In this document: positions 54,200-63,751 of the stretch, in pieces
Layout: every line of letters begins with the position of its first letter
How positions within the stretch are numbered: position 1 is the stretch's first letter
Source: SAR86 cluster bacterium
GTDB lineage: Bacteria > Pseudomonadota > Gammaproteobacteria > Magnimaribacterales > D2472
Length of the DNA: 64,000 nt
Direction of reading: 5' to 3'
Assembly (NCBI GenBank): GCA_023703615.1
Contig: CP097971.1
Coordinates: 646,315 to 710,314, forward strand
Position numbers and translations under genes: made by a program
The notes under the pieces: generated by a model
What the model was told of the DNA's origin: nothing
The model's input: the letters and a program-made list of their open reading frames with translations, nothing else
Databases searched by the model: none

Positions 54200-55111
54200 T
54201 TATTTTTTAACCATATTAATAAATAATTCTTCCAAACGATTTGCTTCATTTCTCATAGATTTAACTTTAATGTTTAACTTAGTAAATTCATCAAAAAGGT
54301 CATTTATAGAGTTACTTTTATCAATTGCAGCAACAAGTGTTGAATTATCTAGTAACTTTAGAGGATATCCATCTATTTTAGGAATAGAATCCAAGGGCTC
54401 TTCTAGGTCAAAAACAAACCCTTGAACATTAAGTCTACCCAGTAAATCCTTCATGGTTGTATTTTCAACGATTTCACCATGATCAATAATTCCGATATTT
54501 CTGCAAAGTTGTTCCGCCTCTTCTAAATAATGAGTAGTTAAAATTATAGTTGTTCCATTTGCATTTATTTCTTTAAGAAACGACCACATCTCTCTGCGAA
54601 GCTCTATGTCTACACCAGCTGTCGGCTCATCTAAAATTAATAACTTAGGTTCATGAATTAAAGCTTTTGCTATCATTAACCTTCTTTTGTAGCCACCCGA
54701 TAAAGTTCTTGCTTGATCATTTCTTTTGTCCCATAGTCCTAATCTTTTTAAAATTGATTCCGTTTTTGGATCAGCAATATATCTTGGTATTCCATAAAAC
54801 CCTGCTTGGGTAATAACAATGTCAATTACTTTCTCAAATTGAGAAAAGTTTATTTCTTGTGATACAACACCAAGCATTTTTTTTGCTAATGCTTGATTGT
54901 CTTCTGGATCGATTCCAAAAATTTTTACGGTACCGTCTGTTTTTGTTACTAATGATCCTATAATGCCAATAGTTGAAGATTTTCCAGCCCCATTAGGACC
55001 AAGTAAGGCATAGAAATCTCCTTCTTCAACTTTGAGATCAATCCCTTTGAGAGCTTTTGTTCCTCCTGGATATGTTTTTTTTAAGTTGGTTAACTCTAGT
55101 GCGTTTACCAT
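54200..55111 (-). CDS. ABC transporter ATP-binding protein (YadG-like)
   Basis: A 303-aa ATPase with Walker A LLGPNGAGKSSTIGIIG, signature TLSGGYKRRLMIAKALIHEP, Walker B LLILDEPTAGVDIE and H-loop ILTTHYLEEAEQL. It partners the ABC-2 permease that follows. Start lies 3 bases after the permease-like NCS2 gene, so all are in one operon. Substrate unknown; YadG is the closest familiar name. Confidence 0.9.
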   Translation of the reverse strand: MVNALELTNLKKTYPGGTKALKGIDLKVEEGDFYALLGPNGAGKSSTIGIIGSLVTKTDGTVKIFGIDPEDNQALAKKMLGVVSQEINFSQFEKVIDIVITQAGFYGIPRYIADPKTESILKRLGLWDKRNDQARTLSGGYKRRLMIAKALIHEPKLLILDEPTAGVDIELRREMWSFLKEINANGTTIILTTHYLEEAEQLCRNIGIIDHGEIVENTTMKDLLGRLNVQGFVFDLEEPLDSIPKIDGYPLKLLDNSTLVAAIDKSNSINDLFDEFTKLNIKVKSMRNEANRLEELFINMVKK

Positions 55112-55114
55112 GAT

Positions 55115-56452
55115 TTAATTTTTTTTATCTAAACCAATGACGAAGATACTTAAAATTATGCCTACTAATAACCCTATCCATGCGCTAAAGAAAGTTATGA
55201 ATAAAGCTATTAAAAGCGCCGACGCCATTTCGGTTGTTTTTTTGGCTATTGATATAGCTATGTATGCACAAGCAAAACCAGTAAGGACTAAAGTTAACGA
55301 CAAAGCCATTTGCATTAATGGTTTCATCAAGGTTATGACTGGCAGTACAAAATATAAAAAAGGTATTCCCATTAAATAGTATGATCCGAGGCCATCAAAA
55401 ATAGAGGGCATTTCGCTTTTACCTTTTTTCCATCTTTCTGCTACCACAACATGAACACCAGTCCACAATGCTCCTTGTGTTGGAAAAAAAGGATTGATTA
55501 AAAGAGCTAAGAAATTTCTAATTGCAATCGATAAATGTGATCTAGTTTGGTTAATATCAAGGATTTCGTCTGATCGATTCTTTTGTGCATCCTTTAAAAC
55601 TTCAGCAGCCGTGATTAAGTCTCCAAACAAAAGAGTATAACCAATGATTACAAGTGGCAAGGCTTCTAAAAACAAACTCAAGCTTGGTAGACCAATTACA
55701 AGTGGTGAAGTTCGATTAAATAATGAGACAACGTCAGGAACTTTAAATCCCCATTCAATATCAAATGTCACTTCATTCAATATGAAAGCAATAAATCCAG
55801 CAATTACAAAACCTGGTAATAAACCTAAAGAACTAATTTTTTTTAAGAAATTATATTTCGTGGTTAAATTTTTAAAAGGATCAGAAAATGTTGTAATAAT
55901 ACATAATGCTATAGCAACAGTCATTGAAATTGGTTGCAAAAGGTATTTGTCAAAATCTGTTACAAAAACTTGATAGAAAGCCGCCAATGCAGCACCTAAA
56001 ATTATCCCAGATTTTAAACCATTTGGAATTATATTTACTAATTTTTTACCCCAACCTGTAATACCTAATACAAATAAAAGTATAGTAAATTCTATACACA
56101 TTGCCGCCATAAACTGGAACGTTTCAATCCTATATACACCATCAAATTGGCCCTTTGTAGCAAAAGCTGCAATTACTATTGGTACTGCAGGTGTTACCCA
56201 ACCAGGTGCCATAGGCTCACCAAAAAAAATTGGTCCAGCTCCAATCAAGAAACCTGCTACTAAACTTAATGCTACGCCCTCTTCAAAGGTTAAGCCCAAG
56301 CCCATAGCAATTGGAACTGCTGCAAATGCGGTTGAGCCAGAAATTACTAAACCCTGTAAAAATTCACCAGCTCTAAATTTAAAATGAACAAATGGTATTC
56401 TGAAAGTAAATAAACCCCATTTAATGCCTGTTTTTGTTATTGATGTATTCAT
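55115..56452 (-). CDS. Putative NCS2/UraA-like solute permease
   Basis: A 445-aa polytopic membrane protein of the UraA/SulP-like fold: GEFLQGLVISGSTAFAAVPIAM, FFGEPMAPGWVTPAVPIVIA, LPLVIIGYTLLFGDLITAAEVL and FFPTQGALWTGVHVVVAERW (each quoted in part). I recognise the fold but not the substrate; the pattern does not match xanthine, uracil, sulfate or benzoate carriers in detail. Its start overlaps the VWA gene stop by 4 bases (ATGA), which links it to the MoxR-VWA pair. Confidence 0.75.
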   Translation of the reverse strand: MNTSITKTGIKWGLFTFRIPFVHFKFRAGEFLQGLVISGSTAFAAVPIAMGLGLTFEEGVALSLVAGFLIGAGPIFFGEPMAPGWVTPAVPIVIAAFATKGQFDGVYRIETFQFMAAMCIEFTILLFVLGITGWGKKLVNIIPNGLKSGIILGAALAAFYQVFVTDFDKYLLQPISMTVAIALCIITTFSDPFKNLTTKYNFLKKISSLGLLPGFVIAGFIAFILNEVTFDIEWGFKVPDVVSLFNRTSPLVIGLPSLSLFLEALPLVIIGYTLLFGDLITAAEVLKDAQKNRSDEILDINQTRSHLSIAIRNFLALLINPFFPTQGALWTGVHVVVAERWKKGKSEMPSIFDGLGSYYLMGIPFLYFVLPVITLMKPLMQMALSLTLVLTGFACAYIAISIAKKTTEMASALLIALFITFFSAWIGLLVGIILSIFVIGLDKKN

Positions 56453-57624
56453 TTCGATAACTCCGACATACCCTCTTCAAGCCCTTTAAGTGTAAGTGGA
56501 TACATTCTTTTTTCTAATAAGTCCCTAAGTATACATATTGAAGAGGTGTAATCCCAATGATCATCTGGAACAGGATTTAACCAAGCCATATTTTCGAAGT
56601 GATCTGATAGTCTTTTTATCCATAAATGACCTGGTTCCTCATTCCAGTGTTCAATGCTTCCGCCAGCATTTGTAATTTCGTATGGCGCCATAGTAGCATC
56701 CCCAACAATGATAACTTTATAGTCAGATGTATATTTATTTATAAGATCATGAACTAAAAATCTTTCTTGAGATCTTCTGCGATTATCTTTCCATATTGAT
56801 TCATATATACAATTATGAAAATAAAAATATTCTAAATATTTAAATTCTGTTTTAATAGCAGAAAATAGCTCTTCACATAATCGTATGTATGGATCCATCG
56901 ATCCACCAACGTCAAACAACACAATAACTTTAACTGAGTTTGATCTTTCTGGAATCATGTGAATATCCAGATATCCTGCATTTTTAGCTGTAGACTTTAT
57001 AGTGTTATCCATATCTAACTCTAAATCCCCTCCTTGTCTTGCAAATTTTCTTAATCTTCTTAATGCCATTTGTATGTCTCTTATTCCTATTACTATTGAA
57101 TCATCAAGATTTGAATATTGTCTTTGTTCCCAAATTTTTACAGCTTTTTTTTGTCCGCCTGGTCCACCAACTCGAATACCTTCAGGATTTTGACCACCAT
57201 GACCGAAAGGTGAAGTCCCGTTTGTTCCAACCCATTTATTCCCACCCTCATGACGGTCTTTTTGCTCATTTAATCTTTTTTTAAATTCATCTAATAATTT
57301 TTCTAACCCTCCTAATGATTTGATTTTTTTCAACTCTTCAGGATCTAATTCTTTTTCAAATGCTTTTCTTAACCAATCCTCTGGAATAAGTGCTTGAAAT
57401 ATATCTTCAAGTTTTTCAATTCCTTTAAAATATATATCGAATGCTTTATCAAACTTATCATAGTGTTTTTCATCTTTGACTAGAATTGCTCTGGAGAGAA
57501 AATAAAAATCGTCAATGTTTGCGTAAATCATATTTTTTTCAAGAGCACCTAATAAGTCTAAGAGTTCTCTTAATGTGCAAGGAACACCTGAAGAACGAAT
57601 AGTTTGAAAAAGATTTATTAACAC
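56449..57624 (-). CDS. VWA-domain protein, CoxE-like, partner of MoxR
   Basis: A 391-aa cytoplasmic protein. The N-terminal half is alpha-helical (MLINLFQTIRSSGVPCTLRE), the middle is Gly-rich and polar (near 127-157), and the C-terminal half is a von Willebrand A domain with the MIDAS motif FDVGGSMD at 237-244 and VIIVGDATMAPYEI. It starts on the last base of the MoxR gene and its stop overlaps the permease start. MoxR-VWA pairs act together as chaperones that insert cofactors or activate a client. Confidence 0.9.
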   Translation of the reverse strand: MLINLFQTIRSSGVPCTLRELLDLLGALEKNMIYANIDDFYFLSRAILVKDEKHYDKFDKAFDIYFKGIEKLEDIFQALIPEDWLRKAFEKELDPEELKKIKSLGGLEKLLDEFKKRLNEQKDRHEGGNKWVGTNGTSPFGHGGQNPEGIRVGGPGGQKKAVKIWEQRQYSNLDDSIVIGIRDIQMALRRLRKFARQGGDLELDMDNTIKSTAKNAGYLDIHMIPERSNSVKVIVLFDVGGSMDPYIRLCEELFSAIKTEFKYLEYFYFHNCIYESIWKDNRRRSQERFLVHDLINKYTSDYKVIIVGDATMAPYEITNAGGSIEHWNEEPGHLWIKRLSDHFENMAWLNPVPDDHWDYTSSICILRDLLEKRMYPLTLKGLEEGMSELSK

Positions 57625-58475
57625 TATTTACTAGAAGTATCTCTTCTTGACATGAATGCAAGGCGTTCTAATAACTGAACATCTTGTTCATTTTTGAGTA
57701 ATGCTCCATATAAAGGAGGAATAGCTTTTGAAGTATCAGCATTCTTTAAAATTTCATCTGGCATATCATCTGATAATAAAAGTTTTAACCAATCTATTAA
57801 TTCTGATGTTGAAGGCTTCTTTTTGAGACCTGGAATCTTTCTTAAATCAAAAAATATTTCGAGCGATTCATTAACTAGTTTTTTCTTAATTTTAGGATAA
57901 TGCACAGCAACAATTTTATTCATTGTTTCTCGGTCTGGAAATTGAATATAATGAAAAAAACATCTTCTCAAAAAGGCGTCAGGCAATTCTTTTTCATTAT
58001 TTGATGTCATTATTATAAGAGGTCTATGTTTTGCCTTAATGGTTTCACCCGTTTCATAACAGTAAAATTCCATGCGATCTAACTCTTGAAGTAAATCATT
58101 CGGAAATTCAATATCAGCTTTATCAATTTCATCAATTAAAAGAACAACCTGTTTATCTGATGTAAAAGCCTCCCATAACTTACCTTTCTTTATATAATTT
58201 GCAATATCTTTAACTCTTTCGTCACCTAACTGAGAATCTCTAAGTCTGGTAACTGCATCGTATTCATATAAACCCTGTGATGCTTTTGTAGTTGATTTTA
58301 TATGCCACTCTATAAGCTCCATATCTAAAGCTGCAGCAACCTCAATGGCTAAAAGTGTTTTGCCTGTTCCTGGTTCTCCTTTAATCAACAAAGGTCTTTC
58401 TAATGACATTGCAGCATTTACTGCCATGCTTAAGTCATCTGTTGATATATAATTTTTTGTACCTTTAAATTGCAT
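57624..58475 (-). CDS. MoxR-family AAA+ ATPase
   Basis: A 283-aa AAA+ ATPase with Walker A IKGEPGTGKTLLAIEVA near residue 31, Walker B VVLLIDEIDKADIEFPN near 115, sensor 1 RPLIIMTSNNEKELPDAFLR and sensor 2 region. MoxR proteins remodel or activate metalloenzymes with a VWA partner, which is encoded next in the same operon. The client is unknown; the neighbouring permease is a candidate. Confidence 0.92.
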   Translation of the reverse strand: MQFKGTKNYISTDDLSMAVNAAMSLERPLLIKGEPGTGKTLLAIEVAAALDMELIEWHIKSTTKASQGLYEYDAVTRLRDSQLGDERVKDIANYIKKGKLWEAFTSDKQVVLLIDEIDKADIEFPNDLLQELDRMEFYCYETGETIKAKHRPLIIMTSNNEKELPDAFLRRCFFHYIQFPDRETMNKIVAVHYPKIKKKLVNESLEIFFDLRKIPGLKKKPSTSELIDWLKLLLSDDMPDEILKNADTSKAIPPLYGALLKNEQDVQLLERLAFMSRRDTSSK

Positions 58476-58495
58476 TTAATATCCTTATTAAAAGT

Positions 58496-59338
58496 TTAGA
58501 TTACTATTTTCTCTTCTGATTTTAGTATTCTAGTTAGTTGACGGCTTGAAGCAACTAAATTTTTATTTAAATCCCATATATTTCCATTTTGTTCAAAATA
58601 ACCTTTGTTAATTTCAGATGCTTTAAAATCTGCAAAGAGTTTTTGTGTAGTTGGGATCTGTCGAATATGTGTTGTTAAAGTTATTGTTGGGACCCATCCT
58701 AATGGGCCGTATTTATTTGTTACTACAGGCGGTACAATATCAGAATAAAAAGATAAACAAAATTGATCAGGAATTCCACCATCCATCTCTAAAAAAGCTG
58801 AACATCTGGCCTCATTATTTTTTGAGTGTTCATTTCTGTTCCACCAAGCATGATCAGGATGGACCTCACAATTAAGTTGTTTAACAAAAGATGGAGTGAA
58901 ACCTTTGGATATTTTGTCATAATTCATTGTTTGGTATTTATTGGATTCTACTGAATTAAAGATTTCTGGAAGTTCTGTAATAAGATCATTGATACCTTTC
59001 ATATATTCAAAATCAGAACACGTTCCTATAAAAGTTGCACATATCTTATTATTTTGCATTAATTTAATGATGCCAGATGATGAGCCTTTGCTAAGTCTAA
59101 AAACTTCCCCTATTAGTTTTATTTCCTCAGTATCAATTCGATCAAGAAATTGAACAGATGAGCTGATTGCAACGCTATGGGGTAAAAGTGATGTTAGAGC
59201 CTTATGCATCAAAGCTGTGAGATAGCCGCCATGTGGTGTATTGCCTACAAAGTACCTACTATCTGGAATAATCGTAAATGAGGTATCATCAAAAATTTGA
59301 AGTTCGATAGCACTTTGAAATTGATCAAATTTATTCAT
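58496..59338 (-). CDS. Acyl-CoA thioesterase-family protein
   Basis: A 280-aa double-hotdog protein of the TesB-like / 4HBT_3 group: NTPHGGYLTALMHKALTSLLPH near residue 32 (as THGGYL-type PHGGYLTALMHKAL) and C-terminal LGWVPTITLTTHIRQIP, with QLTRIL at the end. It likely hydrolyses an acyl-CoA, substrate unknown. It begins 42 bases from the divergent tatD start and heads the run MoxR-VWA-permease-ABC-queF. Confidence 0.78.
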   Translation of the reverse strand: MNKFDQFQSAIELQIFDDTSFTIIPDSRYFVGNTPHGGYLTALMHKALTSLLPHSVAISSSVQFLDRIDTEEIKLIGEVFRLSKGSSSGIIKLMQNNKICATFIGTCSDFEYMKGINDLITELPEIFNSVESNKYQTMNYDKISKGFTPSFVKQLNCEVHPDHAWWNRNEHSKNNEARCSAFLEMDGGIPDQFCLSFYSDIVPPVVTNKYGPLGWVPTITLTTHIRQIPTTQKLFADFKASEINKGYFEQNGNIWDLNKNLVASSRQLTRILKSEEKIVI

Positions 59339-59380
59339 GATTAAATGATTTTAGTTCATAATTAAAATTAATAAAATATT

Positions 59381-60175
59381 ATGATTAATATGAATCCACT
59401 ATTTGATATAGCTTGTAATTTTAGTAGTAGCAAATTTGATAAAGATTTAGATCAGGTTATAAGCAGAGCGTTAGAAAATAATGTTAAAAAATTTTTAATA
59501 ACTTGTTCATCTATCGATGATATCGAAAAAGTTTATAACATTTATCATGAGCACAATGATAAAACATTTTTTACCATTGGCATTCATCCTCACAATGCAA
59601 AAGAGGTAAATAAAAAAACCATAGTAGTTATTGATGAATATATAAGAAAAATGAATCCTCATGCTATTGGTGAAATTGGCTTAGACTACTTTAGAAATTT
59701 CTCAAGCTATGAAGATCAATCTTTTGCATTTGAGGAGCAAATAAAATTATCAATTGAAAATGATTTGCCTTTATATCTTCACCAAAGAGATTCTCACAAA
59801 GATTTTATGAAAATTTTGCATAAATACTCCAAAAGTATTAATAAAGGTGTTGTTCATTGTTTTACCGGCACTAAATCTCAACTAAATGATTATTTGGACC
59901 TTGGATTAAATATTGGTTTAACTGGGTGGATATGCGATAAAAAAAGAAATCAAGAACTAAGAACAAGTATAAAAGATATTCCAATAGATAAATTAATGAT
60001 TGAAACTGATTGTCCGTATTTGATTCCTAAAAATCTAACTATTAAAACTAAAAATAATAGAAATGAACCATGTTATTTAACTCATATTGCAAAAGAAATT
60101 TCCTATCTCATGGATATACCACTAGAAGAAATACATGCTAAAACATATAAAAATAGTATGGATTTTTTTAGCTAA
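59381..60175 (+). CDS. tatD: TatD-family deoxyribonuclease
   Basis: Metal-dependent 3'-5' DNase of the amidohydrolase-fold TatD family. The 264-aa product shows LFDIACNFSSSKFDKDLDQV, TIGIHPHNAKEV, AIGEIGLDYFRNFSSYEDQ with metal-binding Glu, LYLHQRDSHKDF, GVVHCFTGTKSQL and MIETDCPYLIPKNL. DIACN and IETDCPYL match TatD proper rather than YcfH. In frame an ATG nine bases downstream is an equally possible start. It converges on the racemase with an 8-base overlap. Confidence 0.92.
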   Translation: MINMNPLFDIACNFSSSKFDKDLDQVISRALENNVKKFLITCSSIDDIEKVYNIYHEHNDKTFFTIGIHPHNAKEVNKKTIVVIDEYIRKMNPHAIGEIGLDYFRNFSSYEDQSFAFEEQIKLSIENDLPLYLHQRDSHKDFMKILHKYSKSINKGVVHCFTGTKSQLNDYLDLGLNIGLTGWICDKKRNQELRTSIKDIPIDKLMIETDCPYLIPKNLTIKTKNNRNEPCYLTHIAKEISYLMDIPLEEIHAKTYKNSMDFFS

Positions 60176-61271
60176 AGAGATTTTTATCTAATTGATACTC
60201 TGAACAGACTGAGTCGTTATCTGAACCAATAATTTTTGCATTATGTTTAATTTTTAATGGAGTATTTGAAAATCTAGGAGAAGCGTTTGGTTGAATGAAA
60301 TTATCAATCTCAATAAATGCATCCCTGGATGAATTATGAGGATGTTTTATTGCCTCATCCATATCTAGAACAGGACTAACACATGCATCTGTATTTTTAA
60401 AAATTTCCTCCCATTGATTTCTAGTTTTTGATTTTATTTTTTTTGAAATTATTTCTTTAAGTTCTTCCCATAATGCGCTATTCATACGATCATGGAATTT
60501 TTTATTATTAATTTCTAATTTAGTCAAAAAAATTTCATAGAACTCTTGCTCAAGGCAGCCAACAGCTATAAATTTATTGTCTGCACATTCATAAGTATCA
60601 TAAAAATGTGCTGCCCCGTCTAACAAATTAGATTCTCTATCGTTTTTCCAATGATCCATTTGCTTTAACGAGTAGAAAAAAGACATCAATGAAAGACTTC
60701 CATCAACCATTGCTGAATCGATTATTTGACCTTCGCCAGTTTTTAAACGATTGATATATGCCGATAGTATTCCAACAGCAAGATACATACCACCACCACC
60801 ATAATCTCCAATCAAATTCAAAGGAGCGATTGGATTTGAATCCCTTCTCCCGATAGAGTTTAAAACGCCAGCAATGCTTATGTAATTTATATCATGTCCT
60901 GCCGTTTTTGATAAAGGGCCTTTTTGACCCCAACCTGTCATACGTCCATATATAAGCTTTGGATTTATTTTTAGACATTCTTCAGGACCAATTCCTAACT
61001 TCTCCATTACGCCAGGTCTAAAACCTTCAAATACTACATCCATTTGTTGCATTAATTTTTTTATTTCTTCTACGACTTTAGGATTTTTAAGATCTGCTGT
61101 TATTGTCTTTTTAGACCTATTATGAACGTCTTTTACATTACCATATCCTTTTTGAGTATCCTTGCTAAGTCTAATAACATCAGCACCAAGATCAGCTAAG
61201 ATCATTCCGCAAAAAGGTCCTGGACCAATACCAGAAAATTCTAAAACTTTTATTCCATCTAAAGGACCCAT
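60168..61271 (-). CDS. CaiB/BaiF CoA-transferase family, alpha-methylacyl-CoA racemase type
   Basis: A 367-aa class-III CoA-transferase-fold protein. The residues of the racemase branch are in place: His126 (TAGHDINY), Asp156 (IGDYGGGG) and Glu241 (CLEQEFYE), the same positions as His126, Asp156 and Glu241 of the Mycobacterium tuberculosis MCR enzyme. It also has LEFSGIGPGPFCGMILADLG at the N-terminus (shown in part). It likely epimerises 2-methyl-branched acyl-CoAs, which fits with the acyl-CoA dehydrogenases seen elsewhere. It starts 4 bases after the MMPL transporter. Confidence 0.9.
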   Translation of the reverse strand: MGPLDGIKVLEFSGIGPGPFCGMILADLGADVIRLSKDTQKGYGNVKDVHNRSKKTITADLKNPKVVEEIKKLMQQMDVVFEGFRPGVMEKLGIGPEECLKINPKLIYGRMTGWGQKGPLSKTAGHDINYISIAGVLNSIGRRDSNPIAPLNLIGDYGGGGMYLAVGILSAYINRLKTGEGQIIDSAMVDGSLSLMSFFYSLKQMDHWKNDRESNLLDGAAHFYDTYECADNKFIAVGCLEQEFYEIFLTKLEINNKKFHDRMNSALWEELKEIISKKIKSKTRNQWEEIFKNTDACVSPVLDMDEAIKHPHNSSRDAFIEIDNFIQPNASPRFSNTPLKIKHNAKIIGSDNDSVCSEYQLDKNLFS

Positions 61272-61275
61272 AATA

Positions 61276-63750
61276 TTATTTAAACACTCTCAATCTATAA
61301 AGCATGGTAGGTAAAATAGTTAAAGAAGAAAGAAATGCAAGAACCATTGCTACGGCTGTAAAAACACCAAACAACCTTGTGGGAAAAAAGTTTGAAATAA
61401 CTAGTATCGAAAAACCTGTAGCAATTGTGGCTGCAGTGTAAAAAATTGCTCTGCCAGAAGTGAGATGTGCATTTTTAAGTGATTCTAAAATATTTTTATT
61501 GTTAAGCTTCATTTCTTTTTTATATCTATACATATAATGAATAGAATTATCAACGGCCATACCAACACTAATTGCTGCAACAGTAATAGTCATTATATCC
61601 AATGGTAAAGATAATAATCCCAATAAGCCAATTACTGAGGAAGCTACAAATAAGTTTGGTATTAAGCCAATTAACATAATTTTAATAGATTTAAAAATTA
61701 ATAAAAACATGAGTGCTATTACACTAAAAACTAAGCCCAATGACCCAATTTGGGATTGAAAAAGCGACTGAAGCATATTGTTATATAAAACAGCAAGGCC
61801 TGTTATTTCATACTGATCTTTTTTAAGATTAAATTTTGATTGTAAATCACTATCAATTTTTTTTAATAACTCATTTCTATTTAGGGCTTCATAGGATTCG
61901 TTAACTCTAGTGGAAATTCTAACGATAGAATCATCCTCATTTATATATGAATACAATAAAGATTCTCTTATGTCCTCTGGCAATACTGATCGAAGCAATG
62001 CTAGCTCAAGATCATTAAGATCCTTATTGTCATTTATTTCTCTTGCTAATTTTATACCACTTGCAACACTAAGAACTTTACCAATTTCTGGTAAAGAATC
62101 TAAATAATCATGAATTTCTTCTAACTGTTGTAACGAATATATGTTCCACCAATATCCAGATGCACTACTCGAGTCATCATCAAAAAGGTCTTCTTCAAAA
62201 AAATCGTCAAACGATTCATCTATTTGAATTTCATCTTCTTTAGGTTGATTAATAATAATATCAAGGGTAGCGGTTCCTCCTAAATTATTATCTATTTCTA
62301 ACATACCTTGATATATTTCTGTATCACTATCAAAGTAATCGATAAATCTATTTTCTACATCAACTTTACTTGCACCGAACACAAATATTATGAAGGTAGA
62401 TATAAATACCATTGCTACAAAAGAAGGATAATTTTTAGTTAAAGCAAATAATTTATTTGTAATTAGATGAAGTGATAATTTGTCAGATGTTTTAGGATTA
62501 GAAATTAGTGCTAAAGAGGATGGTAAAAATGAAAATGTTGAAATGAAAGCAATTGAGATTCCAAATGCCATCATTTTCCCAAATTCAATCACTGGTTTAA
62601 TGTCACCCATTAATAAAGACAAAAATGCAACCGCAGTAGTGATGGCAGCAAAAAAACATGGCGTAATCATTTCTTTCATGGCATTTACTAAAACATCATT
62701 AAAATTTGGATTGTCTTTTTTTAATTCATTAATTTTTACTAAAACATGTACAGTCAAGGAAATAGTTAGAATCAACAAAAGAGCTATAAAATTTGATGAA
62801 ACAACACTTATTTTCCAATTCATAAAACCAAGAAAACCTGAGGTTACAAACACAGTTAAAAAAGCATTTAATATTGGAAAAACAACAAACCAAATATTTC
62901 CAAAAAACATATATAGCATAATTGCAAAAATCAAGGCTACGCAACTTCCAAACAGAACTAGATCACTTTTAATAAATTCCATCATATCGGTGGCTATCAT
63001 TGAAGGTCCACCAAGGTATATAGCTGCCGTATTTTTATACTTGTCTAAAACATCTCTTATATTTTTTACTAGATTTGCATTAAAAGTTGTACTCTCTTCA
63101 TTGATTTCACCTATTCTTTCATTGATTAAATCAAACTCAAATTGTTTTTCTTTTGTTTCTGTACTAGTTTTTAATTTAGATGAAGTTAAATAATCTAATA
63201 TTTCATATCTTTTAGAAATCAGTTCATTATATTCATTATTAGCTTTGAGAGTAATTTGCATAGCTGTAATTAATCCATCATTACTTATAATTAATTCCTT
63301 ATAAATAGGATTATTAATAATTTCATCTTTGGCAGCAGCTAGATCTATTCCTGGTGTTTGTATGTCTTTGAGATTATCTGCAACTTCTGTTAATCCTACT
63401 TTGGGTTGAAAAAAGATTGGTGCATCAAGCAGTGATAATACAGAATCAACACCGTCAAGATTTTTAAGATCGGACTGAAGGCTTTTTAAAAGATCAATTG
63501 AAGATTGAGAAAAAAGATCCTCTTTAGGCTCTATTGTAATTATTAAAAAACTTGAATCACCAAATTCTTCTTCTGTTTCTTGATAAACTTTAAAGGATTC
63601 ATCTCCCTCAAGAATTAAAGCATCAGATGAAGCATCAAGTTTAAAGTTTTTAATGCCAAAAAAGCTTATTAATATAAATAAAAAAGTGAAGAATAAAATA
63701 TATAAAGGTTTCTTGACGACAAAATTAAAATAGCTCTCAGTATATTTCAT
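61276..63750 (-). CDS. MMPL/RND-superfamily transporter
   Basis: An 824-aa protein with twelve expected membrane helices in two RND halves. First-half motif: TAVAFLSLLMGDIKPVIEFG; second half: VGMAVDNSIHYMYRYKKEMK and TGFSILVISNFFPTRLFGVF. The periplasmic loops are long and the linker is Asp-rich (FDDFFEEDLFDDDSSS near residue 510). Members of this group export lipids or other hydrophobic molecules. Its stop is 4 bases before the racemase start; bolA lies just upstream (one base). Confidence 0.87.
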   Translation of the reverse strand: MKYTESYFNFVVKKPLYILFFTFLFILISFFGIKNFKLDASSDALILEGDESFKVYQETEEEFGDSSFLIITIEPKEDLFSQSSIDLLKSLQSDLKNLDGVDSVLSLLDAPIFFQPKVGLTEVADNLKDIQTPGIDLAAAKDEIINNPIYKELIISNDGLITAMQITLKANNEYNELISKRYEILDYLTSSKLKTSTETKEKQFEFDLINERIGEINEESTTFNANLVKNIRDVLDKYKNTAAIYLGGPSMIATDMMEFIKSDLVLFGSCVALIFAIMLYMFFGNIWFVVFPILNAFLTVFVTSGFLGFMNWKISVVSSNFIALLLILTISLTVHVLVKINELKKDNPNFNDVLVNAMKEMITPCFFAAITTAVAFLSLLMGDIKPVIEFGKMMAFGISIAFISTFSFLPSSLALISNPKTSDKLSLHLITNKLFALTKNYPSFVAMVFISTFIIFVFGASKVDVENRFIDYFDSDTEIYQGMLEIDNNLGGTATLDIIINQPKEDEIQIDESFDDFFEEDLFDDDSSSASGYWWNIYSLQQLEEIHDYLDSLPEIGKVLSVASGIKLAREINDNKDLNDLELALLRSVLPEDIRESLLYSYINEDDSIVRISTRVNESYEALNRNELLKKIDSDLQSKFNLKKDQYEITGLAVLYNNMLQSLFQSQIGSLGLVFSVIALMFLLIFKSIKIMLIGLIPNLFVASSVIGLLGLLSLPLDIMTITVAAISVGMAVDNSIHYMYRYKKEMKLNNKNILESLKNAHLTSGRAIFYTAATIATGFSILVISNFFPTRLFGVFTAVAMVLAFLSSLTILPTMLYRLRVFK

Positions 63751-63751
63751 T

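Noticed and set aside
62480-63193. Long open frame (237 codons) on the plus strand, opposite the MMPL transporter.
   Set aside because: It is fully antisense to a gene with clear RND motifs on the minus strand, has a Lys/Ile-rich low-complexity product and no Shine-Dalgarno, so it is a mirror of the strong codon bias of the real gene.
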